A stretch of 7,259 bases of DNA from contig JAKSPA010000078.1 of the NCBI GenBank assembly GCA_024405235.1, forward strand, positions 1-7,259, read 5' to 3'. Positions 6,952-7,259 of the stretch are shown piece after piece. The position numbers and the translations under genes were made by a program. The DNA comes from Lentisphaeria bacterium. Lineage in GTDB: Bacteria > Verrucomicrobiota > Lentisphaeria > Oligosphaerales > Oligosphaeraceae. Below the pieces are notes generated by a model that made no database searches, was not told the origin of the DNA, and saw nothing but the letters and a program-made list of their open reading frames with translations. The stretch's first letter is position 1. Each line of letters begins with the position of its first letter.

Positions 6952-6996
6952 AGCCCAAAGGGACCAAAGAGACCAAAGGGACATAAGGGACAGGAG
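6952..6996 (+). repeat. Degenerate 9-bp tandem array, consensus GGACCAAAG
   Basis: Five units follow one another: AGCCCAAAG, GGACCAAAG, AGACCAAAG, GGACATAAG and GGACAGGAG. The + strand is almost all purine plus C. Because the period is a multiple of three the array reads as a Gly/Pro/Lys repeat in one frame, but nothing else supports a protein. Its function is unknown. Confidence 0.8.
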
Positions 6997-7007
6997 GAGA
7001 TAAAAGG

Positions 7008-7024
7008 CAATTCTCAATTAATGC
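7008..7024 (+). repeat. 17-bp direct repeat, left copy (right copy 7120-7136)
   Basis: CAATTCTCAATTAATGC occurs exactly at 7008-7024 and 7120-7136, 112 bp apart. The left copy leads into the G+C-rich block and the right copy leads into the TGCAGAA array, so it marks a repeated junction between heptamers and other material. Confidence 0.85.
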
Positions 7025-7027
7025 GAA

Positions 7028-7073
7028 GCGCTGAACGCCGCGTCAGCGGCAGTACGGGCGTTCACGCCAGTAC
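7028..7073. repeat. G+C-rich REP-like double-hairpin unit
   Basis: This G+C-rich block is embedded in A+T-rich heptamers. It can form two neighbouring stems, GCCGC/GCGGC (7037-7041 with 7046-7050) and GGCGT/ACGCC (7057-7061 with 7064-7068), or one larger stem TGAACGCC/GGCGTTCA (7032-7039 with 7057-7064). CGCTGA/TCAGCG (7029-7034 with 7043-7048) is a third option. CAGTAC also occurs twice, 18 bp apart (7050 and 7068). The layout recalls REP-type elements; no copy elsewhere in the window confirms mobility. Confidence 0.6.
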
Positions 7074-7131
7074 AATTCTCAATTCTCAATTCTCAATTCT
7101 CAATTCAATTCTCAATTCTCAATTCTCAATT
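7074..7131 (+). repeat. AATTCTC heptamer array 1
   Basis: Four exact copies (7074-7101), a 5-base remnant AATTC (7102-7106), three more exact copies (7107-7127) and a final AATT make up this array. The exactness of the units suggests recent slippage-driven expansion. A lone related unit also stands at 7009-7019, to the left of the G+C-rich block. Confidence 0.95.
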
Positions 7132-7133
7132 AA

Positions 7134-7161
7134 TGCAGAATGATGAATGCAGAATGCAGAA
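7134..7161 (+). repeat. TGCAGAA heptamer array
   Basis: Four consecutive 7-mers TGCAGAA, TGATGAA, TGCAGAA and TGCAGAA sit between the two AATTCTC arrays. The period is the same, and the reverse complement TTCTGCA resembles the neighbouring TTCTCAA phase, so the arrays can pair imperfectly (for example AATTCT with AGAATT). Confidence 0.8.
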
Positions 7162-7163
7162 TT

Positions 7164-7218
7164 AATTCTCAATTCTCAATTCTCAATTCTCAATTCTCAA
7201 TTCTCAATTCTCAATTCT
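7164..7218 (+). repeat. AATTCTC heptamer array 2
   Basis: Seven exact copies of AATTCTC (7164-7212) are followed by a partial AATTCT. There is no mismatch within the array. Confidence 0.95.
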
Positions 7219-7232
7219 TGTAAGTTATGTTT

Positions 7233-7246
7233 TGAGCCGAAGCTCA
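7233..7246. repeat. Short stem-loop near the right edge
   Basis: TGAGC and GCTCA form a 5-bp stem with a CGAA loop. No T run follows within view. It could belong to the leader of a gene beyond the window, or mean nothing. Confidence 0.35.
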
Positions 7247-7259
7247 GCTCCGTAAGAAT

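Larger units (their letters stand above)
6889..7259. other. Repeat-rich intergenic island without a credible gene
   Basis: The final 371 bp contain no frame that resembles a protein. They hold, in order, a long palindrome, a 9-bp purine-rich array, a single heptamer unit, a G+C-rich double hairpin, two AATTCTC arrays flanking a TGCAGAA array, and a short stem-loop near the edge. The AATTCTC repeat contains no stop codon in any + strand frame (period 7 cycles through the same seven codons), so open frames here are an artefact of composition. The island continues to or past the right edge. Confidence 0.85.

Noticed and set aside
6946..7143. A 65-codon + strand frame with GAGGG directly before its ATG and a Gly/Pro/Lys-rich start
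   Set aside because: It is made of the 9-bp array, the G+C-rich hairpin and the stop-free heptamers; the GAGGG has no spacing to the ATG, and the product has no sign of selection as protein.
6952..7218. The repeat region as a CRISPR array
   Set aside because: Units are 7 or 9 bp with no spacers of uniform length and no cas gene in the window.

Overview
Organism. The window is a bacterial chromosome segment of roughly 50-55% G+C in its coding part (estimated by eye), dropping sharply in the A+T-rich repeats at the right end. All recognisable genes are on the + strand. A GH78 alpha-L-rhamnosidase, a LacI-type regulator, compact housekeeping genes and a repeat-rich intergenic island suggest a glycan-degrading, probably gut- or plant-matter-associated bacterium. 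A Lentisphaerota/Verrucomicrobiota-like source is my best guess, held with low confidence because no phylogenetic marker was compared.

Layout. Positions 2-1741 hold the C-terminal 579 residues of an alpha-L-rhamnosidase whose start lies left of the window. Six bases later a tightly packed run begins: rbgA (ribosome assembly GTPase, 1748-2668), truB (tRNA Psi55 synthase, 2668-3384), ribF (riboflavin kinase/FAD synthetase, 3384-4334) and aroE (shikimate dehydrogenase, 4331-5152). These are joined by TAATG, TAATG and ATGA stop/start overlaps, so they are almost certainly translationally coupled. A half-size EamA/DMT membrane protein follows 19 bp later (5172-5606). A 148-bp gap then carries a sigma70-like promoter bracketed by two AAAAYGTTTT motifs, and drives a LacI-family regulator (5755-6888). 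The last 371 bp (6889-7259) have no credible gene and are a mosaic of repeats: a near-perfect 35-bp palindrome, a 9-bp purine-rich array, a G+C-rich double-hairpin unit, and two AATTCTC heptamer arrays separated by a TGCAGAA heptamer array.

How the genes work together. RbgA and TruB serve the translation apparatus, RibF makes FMN and FAD, and AroE works in aromatic amino acid synthesis; this is a growth-related housekeeping operon. The rhamnosidase immediately upstream is catabolic and may be co-transcribed by proximity rather than by shared function. The LacI-family protein probably controls itself through the operator-like sites at its promoter; its other targets and its ligand cannot be read from this window.

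Novelty. I see no new defence, mobile or biosynthetic system. The parts most worth a second look are the terminal repeat mosaic, the paired operator-like sites 105 bp apart, and the altered riboflavin-kinase loop in RibF.
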